A stretch of DNA of 64,000 nt from Bacillus pumilus (GTDB lineage Bacteria > Bacillota > Bacilli > Bacillales > Bacillaceae): positions 1,407,001 through 1,471,000 of the forward strand of contig NZ_CP101833.1 in assembly GCF_024498355.1 (NCBI RefSeq), given 5' to 3'. The translations under genes and the position numbers were made by a program. This document shows positions 45,458-54,551 of this stretch, piece by piece. How positions within the stretch are numbered: the stretch's first letter is position 1; each line of letters opens with the position of its first letter. The notes beneath the pieces were generated by a model that saw nothing but the letters and a program-made list of their open reading frames with translations, had not been told where the DNA came from and did no database searches.

Positions 45458-46702
45458 ATGTCAATTTATCAACAGTTATTAGCACGAGAACGCAGCGGAG
45501 ATCCGATCAAAGTAGGAATTATTGGAGCTGGCCAAATGGGTTTTGGACTCATTTCACAAATTTCTAACATTCCAGGGATGATTGTAGCAGGTGTTTGTGA
45601 TATTCATCTTGATGCAGCAGAGAAGGCAGCGAATTTTTACAAGCAGCATGTGAAGTCTCATCAAATGGTTGTCACAAATGATTATAGAGAAGTGATTCAA
45701 TCAGATTTCGTGGAAGTTGTTGTGGATGCAACAGGTGTTCCAGAGGTCGGAGCAAACATTTCTTTGGAAGCGCTTAATTCAAAAAAACATCTTGTTCTTT
45801 TAAATGTAGAAGTCGATATTACAATCGGTTTGGTCATGCATAAATTATTCACGAACGCAGGGCTTGTTTACTCTGGATCAGCTGGAGACGAACCAGCAGC
45901 AACACTAGAATTATATGAATTTGCGAAAACAATGGGGCTTGAGGTGCTCGTTGCTGGGAAAGGCAAAAACAACCCGTTCTTCCCAGAAGCAAATCCAGAT
46001 ACGTGTAAAGCAGAAGCAGATAGTAAACATATGAGTGCTCATATGCTGGCGGCGTTCCAGGACGGAACAAAAACAATGGCAGAAATGAACTTATTGAGTA
46101 ATGCGACAGGTCTTTTGCCAGATAAAGTGGGCATGCACGGAGTCGAAGCGAATTTAGACAATGTAGCAGATAAATTGAATCAAAAACAGCAAGGCGGCGT
46201 GCTGGATAACTTCGGAGTTGTTGAATATGTAAATGGACTTGCACCAGGCGTATTTGTCATCGTCAAGAGTGAGCTTGAGCCAGTAGATGAAGAGCTTCGC
46301 TACTTAAAAGTTGGAAAAGGTCCACACTATACGCTTTATCGTCCTTTCCACTTAGCGAGTCTTGAAACACCAGTCACTATCGCAAAAGCAGTCTTACAGC
46401 ATGATTCATCCATCCACCCAATTGGTGTACCAGTGTCAGAAACAGTGGCTGTTGCGAAGAGAGATATTAAAGCAGGAGAAACACTTGACGGAATTGGTGG
46501 ATACTCCGTAAGAGGTGTCCTTGAAACGCATCAAGACATGAAATCGAACGGTCACATTCCAATTGGCTTAATCAGCGGAAAAGTAGTAGCGAAAAAAGAC
46601 ATCAAATTAGGACAATTCCTATCTCATGAAGATGTAGAACTTGATTCAAACACAACGGTCTGGAAGCTGCGTTCACTACAAGATCACTTATTTCAATCAT
46701 AA
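45458..46702 (+). CDS. COG4091-type NAD(P)-dependent oxidoreductase with C-terminal SAF domain
   Basis: A 414-residue protein with an N-terminal Rossmann domain (GIIGAGQMGFGLISQ, about residues 20-34; VDATGVPEVG near 90) resembling homoserine dehydrogenase, a central catalytic region (YSGSAGDEPAA; VAGKGKNNPF) and a C-terminal SAF domain (about 320-410, VAKRDIKAGETLDGIGGYSVRG...KVVAKKDIKLGQFLSHEDVEL). The same broad family includes the DXR-like enzyme of Brucella (DRL), known to me from the literature. It heads a glucitol-type PTS operon with no SrlD, so it may process the imported polyol phosphate. The substrate is unknown. Confidence 0.8.
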   Translation: MSIYQQLLARERSGDPIKVGIIGAGQMGFGLISQISNIPGMIVAGVCDIHLDAAEKAANFYKQHVKSHQMVVTNDYREVIQSDFVEVVVDATGVPEVGANISLEALNSKKHLVLLNVEVDITIGLVMHKLFTNAGLVYSGSAGDEPAATLELYEFAKTMGLEVLVAGKGKNNPFFPEANPDTCKAEADSKHMSAHMLAAFQDGTKTMAEMNLLSNATGLLPDKVGMHGVEANLDNVADKLNQKQQGGVLDNFGVVEYVNGLAPGVFVIVKSELEPVDEELRYLKVGKGPHYTLYRPFHLASLETPVTIAKAVLQHDSSIHPIGVPVSETVAVAKRDIKAGETLDGIGGYSVRGVLETHQDMKSNGHIPIGLISGKVVAKKDIKLGQFLSHEDVELDSNTTVWKLRSLQDHLFQS

Positions 46703-46714
46703 GGGCGTGAGGCT

Positions 46715-47146
46715 ATGGAAAAATTAGCAATCGTACTTTGTATCATTCTCATTGTGCAATATGGTTTATCGTTTATTCAAATCAAGTACTACCGCAAAAG
46801 CATGGATTCACTGATTGATGACTATAAAGGGAAACAAGGCTATCACTTGTTTTCAGGAATGGAGCGGCGCAAAGTTGGTCCTGGGGCCATTGCGCTCATC
46901 ATTGTCGATGAATCATATATCATTCAAAAATGTCATGTGCTTGGCGGAGTCTCGATCTTATCTAAATTTAAGGAAGTTCCTTCATATGAAGGCAAGCATG
47001 TAGGGGCTGTGCTAGACGAGCACCATATGATGAAACAAGCATTGAAAAGACGTAAAAAAGGACCAGCTGTCATGCAAGCACTCTCTATGGCAGCTGAGCA
47101 GGCGCTTGTCTCAATTTCGAAGAAAAATATAACAAATGTGAACTAA
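46715..47146 (+). CDS. gutM: GutM-type glucitol operon activator protein
   Basis: A 143-residue protein with one N-terminal hydrophobic helix (about residues 4-22, LAIVLCIILIVQYGLSFIQ) and a cytoplasmic part containing GMERRKVGPGAIALIIVDESYIIQKCHVLGG. The GutM/SrlM family acts as auxiliary activator in E. coli gut/srl operons. Here it is 12 bases behind the oxidoreductase and 18 before the PTS IIC gene. Its mechanism is unsettled, and here it probably modulates the SorC-type regulator or the PTS. Confidence 0.82.
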   Translation: MEKLAIVLCIILIVQYGLSFIQIKYYRKSMDSLIDDYKGKQGYHLFSGMERRKVGPGAIALIIVDESYIIQKCHVLGGVSILSKFKEVPSYEGKHVGAVLDEHHMMKQALKRRKKGPAVMQALSMAAEQALVSISKKNITNVN

Positions 47147-47164
47147 AGAAAGGGGAGATGAAAC

Positions 47165-47695
47165 ATGGAATGGATTCAATGGTTTGGAGAGCACTTTATC
47201 GGAATGTTTGAAGCCGGCGGAAAGCAATTCATGGGTCTTGTTACAGGTATCGTTCCAACGCTTGTTGTGCTACTTACTTTCACTTATGCTGTCATGAAGT
47301 TTATTGGAGAAGAGAGAGTGAATAGAGCGATCCAATTTGCAGCGAAATATACCATTTTGCGCTACACGTTAATGCCGATTTTATCCGTTCTTATTTTGAC
47401 AAATCCAATGGCTTATACGTTTGGCCGCTTCTTACCTGAAAAACAAAAACCAGCATTCTATGATTCAGCTGTTTCATTTGTTCATCCGGTGACATCACTA
47501 TTCCCGTATGCCAATGCAGGAGAACTATTTGTCTACTTAGGAATTGCGAACGGGATTAAAGAAGCTGGATATTCAATGTCAGAGCTTGCTGTTCGATACT
47601 TCTTAGTCGGGATTGTCGTCATTTTACTTCGCGGAATCATTACTGAATGGATCACAAAATACTTAGCAGGAAAAATGAAAGCGAATTCACAATAG
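47165..47695 (+). CDS. srlA: PTS glucitol/sorbitol-type IIC component (SrlA/GutA-like)
   Basis: A 176-residue membrane protein of the EII-GUT family, first membrane half of the transporter. It has about four hydrophobic segments ([45 protein letters not shown]). [26 protein letters not shown] is a recognisable family stretch. AAAGGGGAG lies upstream. It is followed after 13 bases by the IIBC gene. The substrate may not be sorbitol, given the missing dehydrogenase. Confidence 0.87.
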   Translation: MEWIQWFGEHFIGMFEAGGKQFMGLVTGIVPTLVVLLTFTYAVMKFIGEERVNRAIQFAAKYTILRYTLMPILSVLILTNPMAYTFGRFLPEKQKPAFYDSAVSFVHPVTSLFPYANAGELFVYLGIANGIKEAGYSMSELAVRYFLVGIVVILLRGIITEWITKYLAGKMKANSQ

Positions 47696-47708
47696 GGGAG
47701 GGTTAGAC

Positions 47709-48719
47709 ATGACAAACCACAAAGTATTTGTAGCAAAAGGTGCTGGCGGATGGGGAAAAGGCTTAGAGCTTGAACCAACTGGTAAAAGAAGAAAGGTTGT
47801 TTCCATTACAGGGGGAGGCATTCACCCAGTTGCACGTAAAATTGCAGAAATGACAGGGACAGAAGCATGTGACGGTTTTAAAAACTCGATACCAGAAGAT
47901 GAAATGATGTGTGTTGTCATTGACTGCGGAGGAACCGCGCGAATCGGACTTTATCCAATGAAGCGCATTCCAACTGTAGACGTTTTGGCATCCTCTCCTT
48001 CTGGACCGCTTGCAAAACATATTACAGAGGATATCTTCGTATCAGGGGTAACAGAAAAAGATATTTCCTTTGTGGAAGCATCAGCTGGTGAGGCGAAAGC
48101 AGAAGGTCAAGTAAATAGTGAATCGATTGATAAAGAGAATTTCAAAGAAACGTATTCAAAGCTAAAAGAAGAAAATATCGAGCGTCAGGAAAAAGGCAAT
48201 TTCCTCATGAGATTCTCAAGAGGAATCGGGAAAGTAACCGGCACGTTCTACCAAGCTGGCCGTGATTCTGTTGATATGCTTTTGAAAAACATTATTCCAT
48301 TCATGGCATTTGTCAGTATGTTAATTGGAATTATCAATTATACAAAAATCGGTGATCTGATTGCCCATTTTCTATCACCACTCGCAGGATCTCTATGGGG
48401 GCTCTTACTGCTCGTTGTGGTCTGTACACTGCCATTCCTATCACCTGTCTTAGGACCTGGTGCAGTTATTGCACAAGTCATCGGTGTTCTGATTGGTAGT
48501 CAAATTGCACTAGGTAACATTCCGCCTCAATTTGCACTTCCTGCACTATTTGCCATCAACGGTCAAGTAGGGTGTGACTTCATCCCAGTTGGGCTATCGC
48601 TTGGTGAAGCGAAGCCGGAAACGGTACAATATGGGGTACCAGCTGTTTTGTATAGCCGTCTCATTACAGGGGTTTTATCTGTTGTGATCGCATACGTTGC
48701 CAGCTTCGGTATGTATTAA
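47709..48719 (+). CDS. srlE: PTS glucitol/sorbitol-type IIBC component (SrlE-like)
   Basis: A 336-residue protein. The N-terminal cytoplasmic IIB domain (about residues 1-120) carries the probable phosphocysteine in [19 protein letters not shown], and [23 protein letters not shown] follows. The C-terminal IIC part (about 180-336) is membrane-embedded ([58 protein letters not shown]). It phosphorylates the polyol during import. Lies between IIC and IIA genes. Confidence 0.88.
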   Translation: MTNHKVFVAKGAGGWGKGLELEPTGKRRKVVSITGGGIHPVARKIAEMTGTEACDGFKNSIPEDEMMCVVIDCGGTARIGLYPMKRIPTVDVLASSPSGPLAKHITEDIFVSGVTEKDISFVEASAGEAKAEGQVNSESIDKENFKETYSKLKEENIERQEKGNFLMRFSRGIGKVTGTFYQAGRDSVDMLLKNIIPFMAFVSMLIGIINYTKIGDLIAHFLSPLAGSLWGLLLLVVVCTLPFLSPVLGPGAVIAQVIGVLIGSQIALGNIPPQFALPALFAINGQVGCDFIPVGLSLGEAKPETVQYGVPAVLYSRLITGVLSVVIAYVASFGMY

Positions 48720-48745
48720 ACGTATTAAAGGAGGAATCGAGATAC

Positions 48746-49102
48746 ATGGTAACACAATCTGTCGTAAAAGAAATTGGGATCTTAGTCCCGCAGTTTAAAG
48801 AAGATAAGCTGATTGTTTTATTTGGACCCGCAGCGCCGCAGGAATTAAGAGATATGTCTGTCATTCACGAGTTCGAACATTTAGAAGAAGAGCCGCTGAA
48901 GCTAGGCGGAACCATTCAAGTGGGCGATCAAACTTATACGATCACTGCACTCGGCAATAAAGCAAATGACAACTTTAAAGAGCTGGGTCATATTTCGATC
49001 TACTTCCAAGAGCCGTTTGATGATGTATTACCGGGAGCTGTCTTTGCATCCCCGCACACGTTTCCTGATATAAAAGAAGGCGTACGAATTGAAATCTCGT
49101 AA
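48746..49102 (+). CDS. srlB: PTS glucitol/sorbitol-type IIA component (SrlB-like)
   Basis: A 118-residue cytoplasmic IIA protein of the EII-GUT family that passes phosphate from HPr to IIB. It has the conserved LIVLFGPAAPQELRDMSVIHEF and ITALGNKANDNFKELGHISIYF stretches. AAAGGAGG precedes the ATG. It is the last gene of the operon and is followed by a hairpin. No SrlD-like short-chain dehydrogenase gene accompanies it. Confidence 0.88.
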   Translation: MVTQSVVKEIGILVPQFKEDKLIVLFGPAAPQELRDMSVIHEFEHLEEEPLKLGGTIQVGDQTYTITALGNKANDNFKELGHISIYFQEPFDDVLPGAVFASPHTFPDIKEGVRIEIS

Positions 49103-49110
49103 CCATGCAG

Positions 49111-49145
49111 AAAAGCTGTTCCTAAAAAAGGAGCGGCTTTTTTAT
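49111..49145 (+). terminator. Terminator after srlB
   Basis: AAAAGCTGTTCC pairs imperfectly with GGAGCGGCTTTT around an A-rich loop, then T run. Confidence 0.75.
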
Positions 49146-49229
49146 GTGAGGTTTACCGAAAGGAGCATTTACGATATGCTGTAAACATTCATTATTTGTA
49201 TATTCAGAATTTTTACTCAGGAGGAAATG

Positions 49230-50009
49230 ATGGTGTCACTTGATTTGAAGGGTGTTTCTTTAAAACGAAATGGAAAATGGCTGCTGCGTTCTGTTGACTG
49301 GCAGGTGAAAAAGCAGGAACACTGGGTGCTTTATGGATTAAATGGTGCGGGGAAAACCGCTTTATTAAATATGCTGTGCTCGTATTATTTTCCAACGTCA
49401 GGTGAGATGACGGTATTAGGGCATGTCTTTGGCAAGGAGGCTCTTGGTGAAAAGCTACGGAAGAAAATTGGACTCATCTCTGCAGGTCTTGAAAAGAAGC
49501 TGCACAGAGAGGACAATGCATTTGAAATTGTCCTTAGCGGAGCATTTGCTTCTATTGGGCTTTATGAAACACCAACAGATGATATGAGAGAGAAAGCGAT
49601 TGACCTATTAAAAGCGTTCGGATCATTCAAATATGCCAATCGCACATATGAAACCCTCTCACAAGGAGAGAAACAAAAAGTACTGATTGCAAGGGCTTTA
49701 ATGAATGATCCGAAGCTGCTGATTTTAGATGAACCTGTGACGGGCCTTGATTTTTTAGCAAGAGAACAAGTGCTGGAGACGGTCTCATTCATTGCATCGA
49801 AGCCTGATGCGCCCACTTTGCTTTATACGAACCATCATGCAGAAGAGATCCTGCCGGTTTTTCACCACACCCTATTATTAAAAGAAGGGGCAGTTTTTCA
49901 TAAAGGGGAGACAAAGCAAATGATGACAAGCGACTTGCTATCTTCCTTCTTTGAATGTCCGGTGGATGTCATGTGGAGAAATGGCCGTCCGCACTTAAGT
50001 AAATTGTAG
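49230..50009 (+). CDS. ylmA: ABC transporter ATP-binding protein YlmA
   Basis: A 259-residue ATPase subunit with Walker A GLNGAGKTALL (about residues 37-47), signature LSQGEKQK (near 146) and Walker B LLILDEPVTGLDF (near 165), plus a switch His. No permease gene is adjacent, so it may act alone or with a distant partner. Three starts, ATG 49227, ATG 49230 and GTG 49233, lie 2, 5 and 8 bases after AGGAGG; the middle one is used but GTG 49233 is equally plausible. In B. subtilis it directly follows sigG. Confidence 0.87.
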   Translation: MVSLDLKGVSLKRNGKWLLRSVDWQVKKQEHWVLYGLNGAGKTALLNMLCSYYFPTSGEMTVLGHVFGKEALGEKLRKKIGLISAGLEKKLHREDNAFEIVLSGAFASIGLYETPTDDMREKAIDLLKAFGSFKYANRTYETLSQGEKQKVLIARALMNDPKLLILDEPVTGLDFLAREQVLETVSFIASKPDAPTLLYTNHHAEEILPVFHHTLLLKEGAVFHKGETKQMMTSDLLSSFFECPVDVMWRNGRPHLSKL

Positions 50010-50088
50010 ATAAAAGAAACTATTGGTCTGCGTCCCTGCTTTTCCATCATACATATTATAGTAGAAAACGAAAGGCGGGGAAGGAAAG

Positions 50089-50325
50089 ATGATCAGTATT
50101 TCTGAATTCCAAATCAAGGATGTCGTCGATGTATCCAGCGGGAAAAAACTAGGCACCATTGGGGACATTGATATTAATGTCACGAGCGGTAAAATACAAG
50201 CGATTATCATTGGCGGCACAGGTAAAATGATGGGGTTTTTCGGAAAAGAAGAGGAAATGATCGTCCCATGGCGAAATATAGTAAAAATTGGCGAAGATGT
50301 AATACTTGTCCGATTGTCTTCTTAA
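50089..50325 (+). CDS. ylmC: PRC-barrel protein YlmC (YlmC/YmxH family)
   Basis: A 78-residue PRC-barrel-like protein: ISEFQIKDVVDVSSGKKLGTIGDIDINVTSGKIQAIIIGG. The family is conserved in spore formers and thought to be sporulation-related; function unknown. ATG after AAAGGCGGGGAAGG. A 235-base gap follows before ylmD, which is AT-rich and contains an extended -10 (TGGTAAAAT, 50509-50517) but nothing else clear. Confidence 0.85.
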   Translation: MISISEFQIKDVVDVSSGKKLGTIGDIDINVTSGKIQAIIIGGTGKMMGFFGKEEEMIVPWRNIVKIGEDVILVRLSS

Positions 50326-50560
50326 TTCGTATAACTCCTCAATGAATATCTCAATTTTTCCTTAAAACGAGCTCTCCATTCTCAGCAAACAATGTCTTTT
50401 TCGGGTAATAAGATTACGTTTTCATATCAATTTGAAAAAAAACCTGTAGAAAGGGCACATTTGAGTGTAATATTTAATGAATCCCACTAACTGTCTATGC
50501 ATGTCTTGTGGTAAAATAGGAGCGATATAAAGAGAGATGAATGAAAGGTGGGAGGCAGCT

Positions 50561-51400
50561 TTGACTTACAAATATGACCCCTTTCAGCAGAAATCACCTT
50601 ATGCATTGACTATTCATGATTGGACGAACATGACATGTTCTGGTAAAGAGGTCTTGGCCGGGTTTTCAACAAAAAATGGCGGCTTCAGTCTTTCTCCATA
50701 TCAATCAATGAACACTGGACTCCATGTAGGAGATGATGCTTCTAGTGTCCAAATGAATCGTCAAGTCATAGCAGATGCTACTGCTGTGCCGCTCTCTAAT
50801 TGGGTGTTTGCTGACCAAACACACGAGGACCGCATCATGAAAGTCACGAAGGAGCAAAGAGGAAGAGGAAGTCTACATTATCATGAGGCACTGCCTGGAA
50901 CAGATGGCTTATATACGTCTGAACCGAACATGATGCTCGCTCTTTGTTTCGCTGACTGTGTTCCGCTTTATTTTCTAGCTCCGCAAAATGAACTGATTGG
51001 AACGGCTCATGCCGGCTGGAAAGGAACCGTCAAACAAATTGGCGCAAAGATGGTATATGTATGGGTTAGCCAAGAAGGTGCCGAGGCTGATCAAATACAA
51101 GTCGTCATTGGACCATCAATTGGCAGCTGCTGCTACATAGTAGATGATGTTGTCATGGATCAAGTGAAAAAGCTTCCTTTTTCAACAGAGGATGTGTATT
51201 CCGAGATTTCACAAGGACAATATAAAATTGACTTGAAAATATTAAACAAAAACGTATTGCTTCATGCAGGAATAAAAGAAGAAAATATACATGTCAGTTC
51301 GATGTGCACAAGCTGCAGCGATCAGCTTTTCTTCTCACACCGGCGTGATCAAGGGAAAACAGGACGTATGATGTCTTTTGTAGGGTTTAAGGAGGCATAA
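50561..51400 (+). CDS. ylmD: Laccase-domain (YlmD/YfiH/PgeF family) protein
   Basis: A 279-residue protein of the polyphenol-oxidase/peptidoglycan-editing-factor family, with the conserved Zn-binding motifs LCFADCVPLYFLAP (Cys near 131), TAHAGWKGTV (His near 150) and GPSIGSCCYIV. TTG 50561 follows GGGAGG; an open frame to 50537 lacks a suitable site. The family removes misincorporated L-Ser from peptidoglycan precursors in E. coli or acts as a purine nucleoside phosphorylase; the role here is open. ylmE starts directly after the stop. Confidence 0.87.
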   Translation: MTYKYDPFQQKSPYALTIHDWTNMTCSGKEVLAGFSTKNGGFSLSPYQSMNTGLHVGDDASSVQMNRQVIADATAVPLSNWVFADQTHEDRIMKVTKEQRGRGSLHYHEALPGTDGLYTSEPNMMLALCFADCVPLYFLAPQNELIGTAHAGWKGTVKQIGAKMVYVWVSQEGAEADQIQVVIGPSIGSCCYIVDDVVMDQVKKLPFSTEDVYSEISQGQYKIDLKILNKNVLLHAGIKEENIHVSSMCTSCSDQLFFSHRRDQGKTGRMMSFVGFKEA

Positions 51401-52096
51401 GTGCAATTGAATGTACGAGAGAATCTCAGACAAATAAATGAACAAATAAACGAAGCATGTAAAAGAGCAGGTAGAAACCCAGCCGATGTATCGGTCGTCG
51501 CTGTGACAAAATATGTCTCGATTGAACGAGCACTAGAAGCCAAGGAAGCAGGAATTTTGCACTTCGGTGAAAATCGTGACCAAGGGTTACTTGAAAAACA
51601 GGCGGCCATAACCGATGAACACATTAGCTGGCACTTCATCGGCAGTTTACAGACGCGAAAAGTGAAATCTGTCATTCAGACAATTGACTACTTACATTCG
51701 CTCGACAGAATGTCCCTTGCGAATGAAATTGAAAAAAGAGCGGATCACACCGTTCGCTGTTTTGTACAGGTGAACACATCTCTTGAGGAGTCAAAACACG
51801 GCTTACAAAGCGAAGACGTGATTCCATTTGTGAAACAGCTTGCTGATTTCAAACACATTGAAATTGCTGGACTGATGACGATGGCTCCATTTACAGATGA
51901 TCAGACTGTGGTTCGAAACTGTTTTAAAACATTAAAAAGCCTTCAAGAAGAGGTAAAACTTCTTAACCAAGTAAATGCACCTTGTCAGCATTTATCAATG
52001 GGCATGTCAAACGATTTTGAAATCGCAATTGAAGAAGGTGCGACATTTGTTCGGATTGGCTCTTCACTTGTTGGAAATGAAACAGGAGGTGCGTGA
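51401..52096 (+). CDS. ylmE: PLP-binding YggS/YlmE family protein
   Basis: A 231-residue pyridoxal-phosphate-binding protein (YggS/PROSC family) involved in PLP homeostasis. Lys in [11 protein letters not shown] (near residue 36) would hold the cofactor. Further motifs: [26 protein letters not shown] and [27 protein letters not shown] at the end. GTG start right after the ylmD stop with AAGGAGG upstream. sepF follows one base after the stop. Usually YggS upstream of sepF in Firmicutes. Confidence 0.92.
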   Translation: MQLNVRENLRQINEQINEACKRAGRNPADVSVVAVTKYVSIERALEAKEAGILHFGENRDQGLLEKQAAITDEHISWHFIGSLQTRKVKSVIQTIDYLHSLDRMSLANEIEKRADHTVRCFVQVNTSLEESKHGLQSEDVIPFVKQLADFKHIEIAGLMTMAPFTDDQTVVRNCFKTLKSLQEEVKLLNQVNAPCQHLSMGMSNDFEIAIEEGATFVRIGSSLVGNETGGA

Positions 52097-52097
52097 C

Positions 52098-52556
52098 ATG
52101 AGCATAAAAAATAAGTTTAAAAGCTTTTTCACACTCGACGATGAAGAGTATGAGTACGAATATATTGATGAAGAAAGAGAACCAGTTCAAGAAGAAAAAG
52201 GAACAAAAGACAAAGCAGCATTTCAAGAGCGCCCGCAGACAGGAAAACAAAATGTCGTCAGCTTGCAAAGCGTGCAGAAATCCTCTAAAGTGGTGTTAAG
52301 TGAGCCGCGTGTTTATGCAGAGGCGCAAGAGATTGCAGACCACATTAAAAACAGACGTGCAGTCGTCGTGAATTTGCAGCGCATTCAGCACGATCAAGCA
52401 AAGCGAATCATCGACTTCTTAAGCGGAACGGTTTATGCAATCGGTGGAGACATTCAGCGTATAGGCTCAAATATATTCCTGTGCACACCTGATAATGTGG
52501 ATGTATCTGGCACAATATCAGAGCTTTTGGCAGAGGAAGAATCTCAGAGGTGGTAA
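52098..52556 (+). CDS. sepF: Cell division protein SepF
   Basis: A 152-residue FtsZ-binding protein that forms ring polymers and anchors the Z-ring. N-terminal amphipathic membrane-binding helix ([15 protein letters not shown]), acidic/Gln linker (about 16-65), then the core domain with [35 protein letters not shown] (about 93-128). ATG 52098 follows GGAGGTG. The frame is open to 51975 but that part overlaps ylmE. ylmG is 6 bases after the stop. Confidence 0.94.
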   Translation: MSIKNKFKSFFTLDDEEYEYEYIDEEREPVQEEKGTKDKAAFQERPQTGKQNVVSLQSVQKSSKVVLSEPRVYAEAQEIADHIKNRRAVVVNLQRIQHDQAKRIIDFLSGTVYAIGGDIQRIGSNIFLCTPDNVDVSGTISELLAEEESQRW

Positions 52557-52562
52557 ATCAAA

Positions 52563-52844
52563 GTGATTCTATATTACATTTTTAATATTTTACAGACTGC
52601 ATTAACGATTTACTCATTCGCGATTATTATTTACATCTTTATGTCATGGGTGCCTTCTGCAAGAGAAACAACAGTTGGCCGTTTTTTGACATCGATTTGT
52701 GAACCATATTTAGAACCATTTCGTAAAATGATTCCGCCAATTGGCATGATTGACATCTCACCGATTGTGGCATTGCTTGTGATTCGTTTTGCTTCATCCT
52801 ATGGACTAACTGGTCTTTATCAAATGATTGCCGGAATCATGTAA
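52563..52844 (+). CDS. ylmG: YggT family membrane protein YlmG
   Basis: A 93-residue membrane protein with two hydrophobic segments (about residues 5-27 and 65-88), YggT family, with the conserved cytoplasmic loop [39 protein letters not shown]. Function unknown, linked to division or membrane organisation by context. GTG start with AGAGGTGG upstream. Confidence 0.88.
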   Translation: MILYYIFNILQTALTIYSFAIIIYIFMSWVPSARETTVGRFLTSICEPYLEPFRKMIPPIGMIDISPIVALLVIRFASSYGLTGLYQMIAGIM

Positions 52845-52897
52845 ACAGGTTGCCGGGCTTGGCATCTGCCAGGCTCTTTTACATAAAGGGGAACAAA

Positions 52898-53674
52898 ATG
52901 AGCGATATTTATCAACATTTTAGAAAAGACGAACAGCCATTTGTCGACCAAGTGTTAGGCTGGAAAAAAATCGCACTCGACCAGTATCGAATGAAATTAA
53001 CAGACTTTCTTGATCCGCGTGAGCAGTTTATTACCAAGTCCGTCATCCAGCATTCTGATGAACTTGGGATTATGTTTTTTGGCGGATATGAAGGAGCGGA
53101 GCGCAAAAGAGCCCTGATCTATCCTGATTATTTAGCACCGTCTATTCAGGATTTTGAGCTGTCTTATTTTCAGGTGAATTATCCGAAAAAGTTTATTTCG
53201 ATAGAACACCCGAAGCTTCTTGGCTCACTCATTGGGACAGGCTTGAAGCGTCAAAAATTCGGTGATCTGTTATTTAATGAGGAAGATGTGCAGTTTATTT
53301 GTACAAGTGATGTCGCCGATTTTGTTCGGGCGCAGCTGACACATGTCGGCAGAGCATCCGTTTCATTAGAGGAAATCAGTGAGGCAGATATAAAGCCAGT
53401 CATCAGCAAGACAGACATCAAAGAAGATACCATTTCCTCTTTACGGCTTGATGCGGTATGCGCCGCTGTCAGCCGTCAGTCTCGGCAAAAAGCACAGCTT
53501 TTAGTCAAAAATGGACGTGTCAAAGTAAACTGGAAAATCACTGAAGACCCTTCCTTCACAATCGGCGAAGGCGATCAGCTCTCTGTTCGGGGATTTGGCC
53601 GCTTTATCTTGAAAACGATTGATGGGAAGACAAAAAAAGATAAATTTAAAGTAACATTTGAGCTTCTGACATAA
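52898..53674 (+). CDS. ylmH: S4-domain RNA-binding protein YlmH
   Basis: A 258-residue protein: an N-terminal conserved region (MFFGGYEGAERKRALIYPDY near 65-84, FISIEHPKLLGSLIGTGLKRQKFGDLL) and a C-terminal S4 RNA-binding domain (about 180-245, LRLDAVCAAVSRQSRQKAQLLVKNGRVKVNW). YlmH has been linked to rescue of stalled ribosomes in B. subtilis. ATG 52898 follows AAAGGGGAAC; the frame is open to 52850. divIVA follows. Confidence 0.9.
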   Translation: MSDIYQHFRKDEQPFVDQVLGWKKIALDQYRMKLTDFLDPREQFITKSVIQHSDELGIMFFGGYEGAERKRALIYPDYLAPSIQDFELSYFQVNYPKKFISIEHPKLLGSLIGTGLKRQKFGDLLFNEEDVQFICTSDVADFVRAQLTHVGRASVSLEEISEADIKPVISKTDIKEDTISSLRLDAVCAAVSRQSRQKAQLLVKNGRVKVNWKITEDPSFTIGEGDQLSVRGFGRFILKTIDGKTKKDKFKVTFELLT

Positions 53675-53700
53675 CGAACTTGAATCTGGAGGTGGCGAGG

Positions 53701-54195
53701 TTGCCATTAACACCTAATGATATTCATAATAAAACGTTCACAAAAAGTTTTCGTGGCTATGACGAAGATGAAGTAAACGAGTTTTTAAGCCAGGTACGTA
53801 AAGACTACGAGATCGTGCTTCGTAAAAAGAACGAGCTTGAAGACAAAGTAAACGAGCTGGACGAAAGACTAGGTCATTTTGCGGTAATTGAAGAAACATT
53901 AAACAAATCGATTCTTGTGGCGCAGGAAGCAGCAGAAGACGTAAAACGTCATTCTGATAAAGAAGCGAAATTGATTATTCGTGAAGCGGAAAAAAATGCA
54001 GACCGCATTATCAACGAAGCGCTATCAAAATCAAGAAAGATTGCGATGGAAATCGAAGAGCTGAAGAAACAGTCGAAGGTCTTTAGAACTCGTTTCCAAA
54101 TGCTCATCGAAGCTCAGCTTGATCTTCTAAAAAATGACGATTGGGATCATTTACTGGAATATGAAGTGGACGCTGTCTTTGACGAAAAAGAATAA
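53701..54195 (+). CDS. divIVA: Cell pole and septum protein DivIVA
   Basis: A 164-residue coiled-coil protein that binds negatively curved membrane and recruits MinJ/MinCD and polar factors. N-terminal lipid-binding domain PLTPNDIHNKTFTKSFRGYDEDEVNEFLSQV (residues 2-32), then extended coiled coil (Glu/Lys/Leu-rich, about 35-145). TTG 53701 gives the standard length and MPLTPND start, with GGAGGTG upstream; the ORF is open to 53680 without the family start. Confidence 0.95.
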   Translation: MPLTPNDIHNKTFTKSFRGYDEDEVNEFLSQVRKDYEIVLRKKNELEDKVNELDERLGHFAVIEETLNKSILVAQEAAEDVKRHSDKEAKLIIREAEKNADRIINEALSKSRKIAMEIEELKKQSKVFRTRFQMLIEAQLDLLKNDDWDHLLEYEVDAVFDEKE

Positions 54196-54205
54196 GCGCA
54201 TCATC

Positions 54206-54235
54206 TTGACATGACGTGCACATGTTGCATATAAT
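54206..54235 (+). promoter_or_regulatory. Sigma-A promoter of the ileS leader
   Basis: TTGACA (54206-54211), 18 bp, TATAAT (54230-54235), both consensus. It starts just after the divIVA stop. Confidence 0.8.
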
Positions 54236-54241
54236 ACCATC

Positions 54242-54513
54242 ATAAATTAACAAGAGATAAACGTTTGAAAGGGACACTCGCAGCTGTTACATGCGTAATT
54301 AAGCGAATCAGGGATGGTGGAAGCCTGACATTACGAAACGCTGCAATGAGATCACCCCTTTAGTTCCTTTTCTGAAATGAACCAGTAAGAAAAGGCGTCT
54401 GATCACGTTACGATTTTAGAGTGGATAAGCGGCTGTTTCATAGTGCTTGTCTAAAAGGGTGGTACCGCGAGACAAGCCTTCTCGTCCCTTATGGGATGAG
54501 AGGGCTTTTTTTA
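54242..54513 (+). promoter_or_regulatory. Isoleucine T-box riboswitch upstream of ileS
   Basis: The T-box sequence AGGGTGGTACCGCG is at 54456-54469. It is followed by a terminator: AAGCCTTCTCGTCCC (54474-54488), loop TTAT, perfect-type arm 54493-54507, then T run. In stem I the likely specifier ATC (Ile) is at 54351-54353, followed by ACC. Uncharged tRNA-Ile would stabilise the antiterminator and turn on ileS. Fills the 356-base gap between divIVA and ileS. Confidence 0.93.
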
Positions 54514-54551
54514 TTGTTTTTTAATACGAATTTGCATGTGGAGGAATGGGT

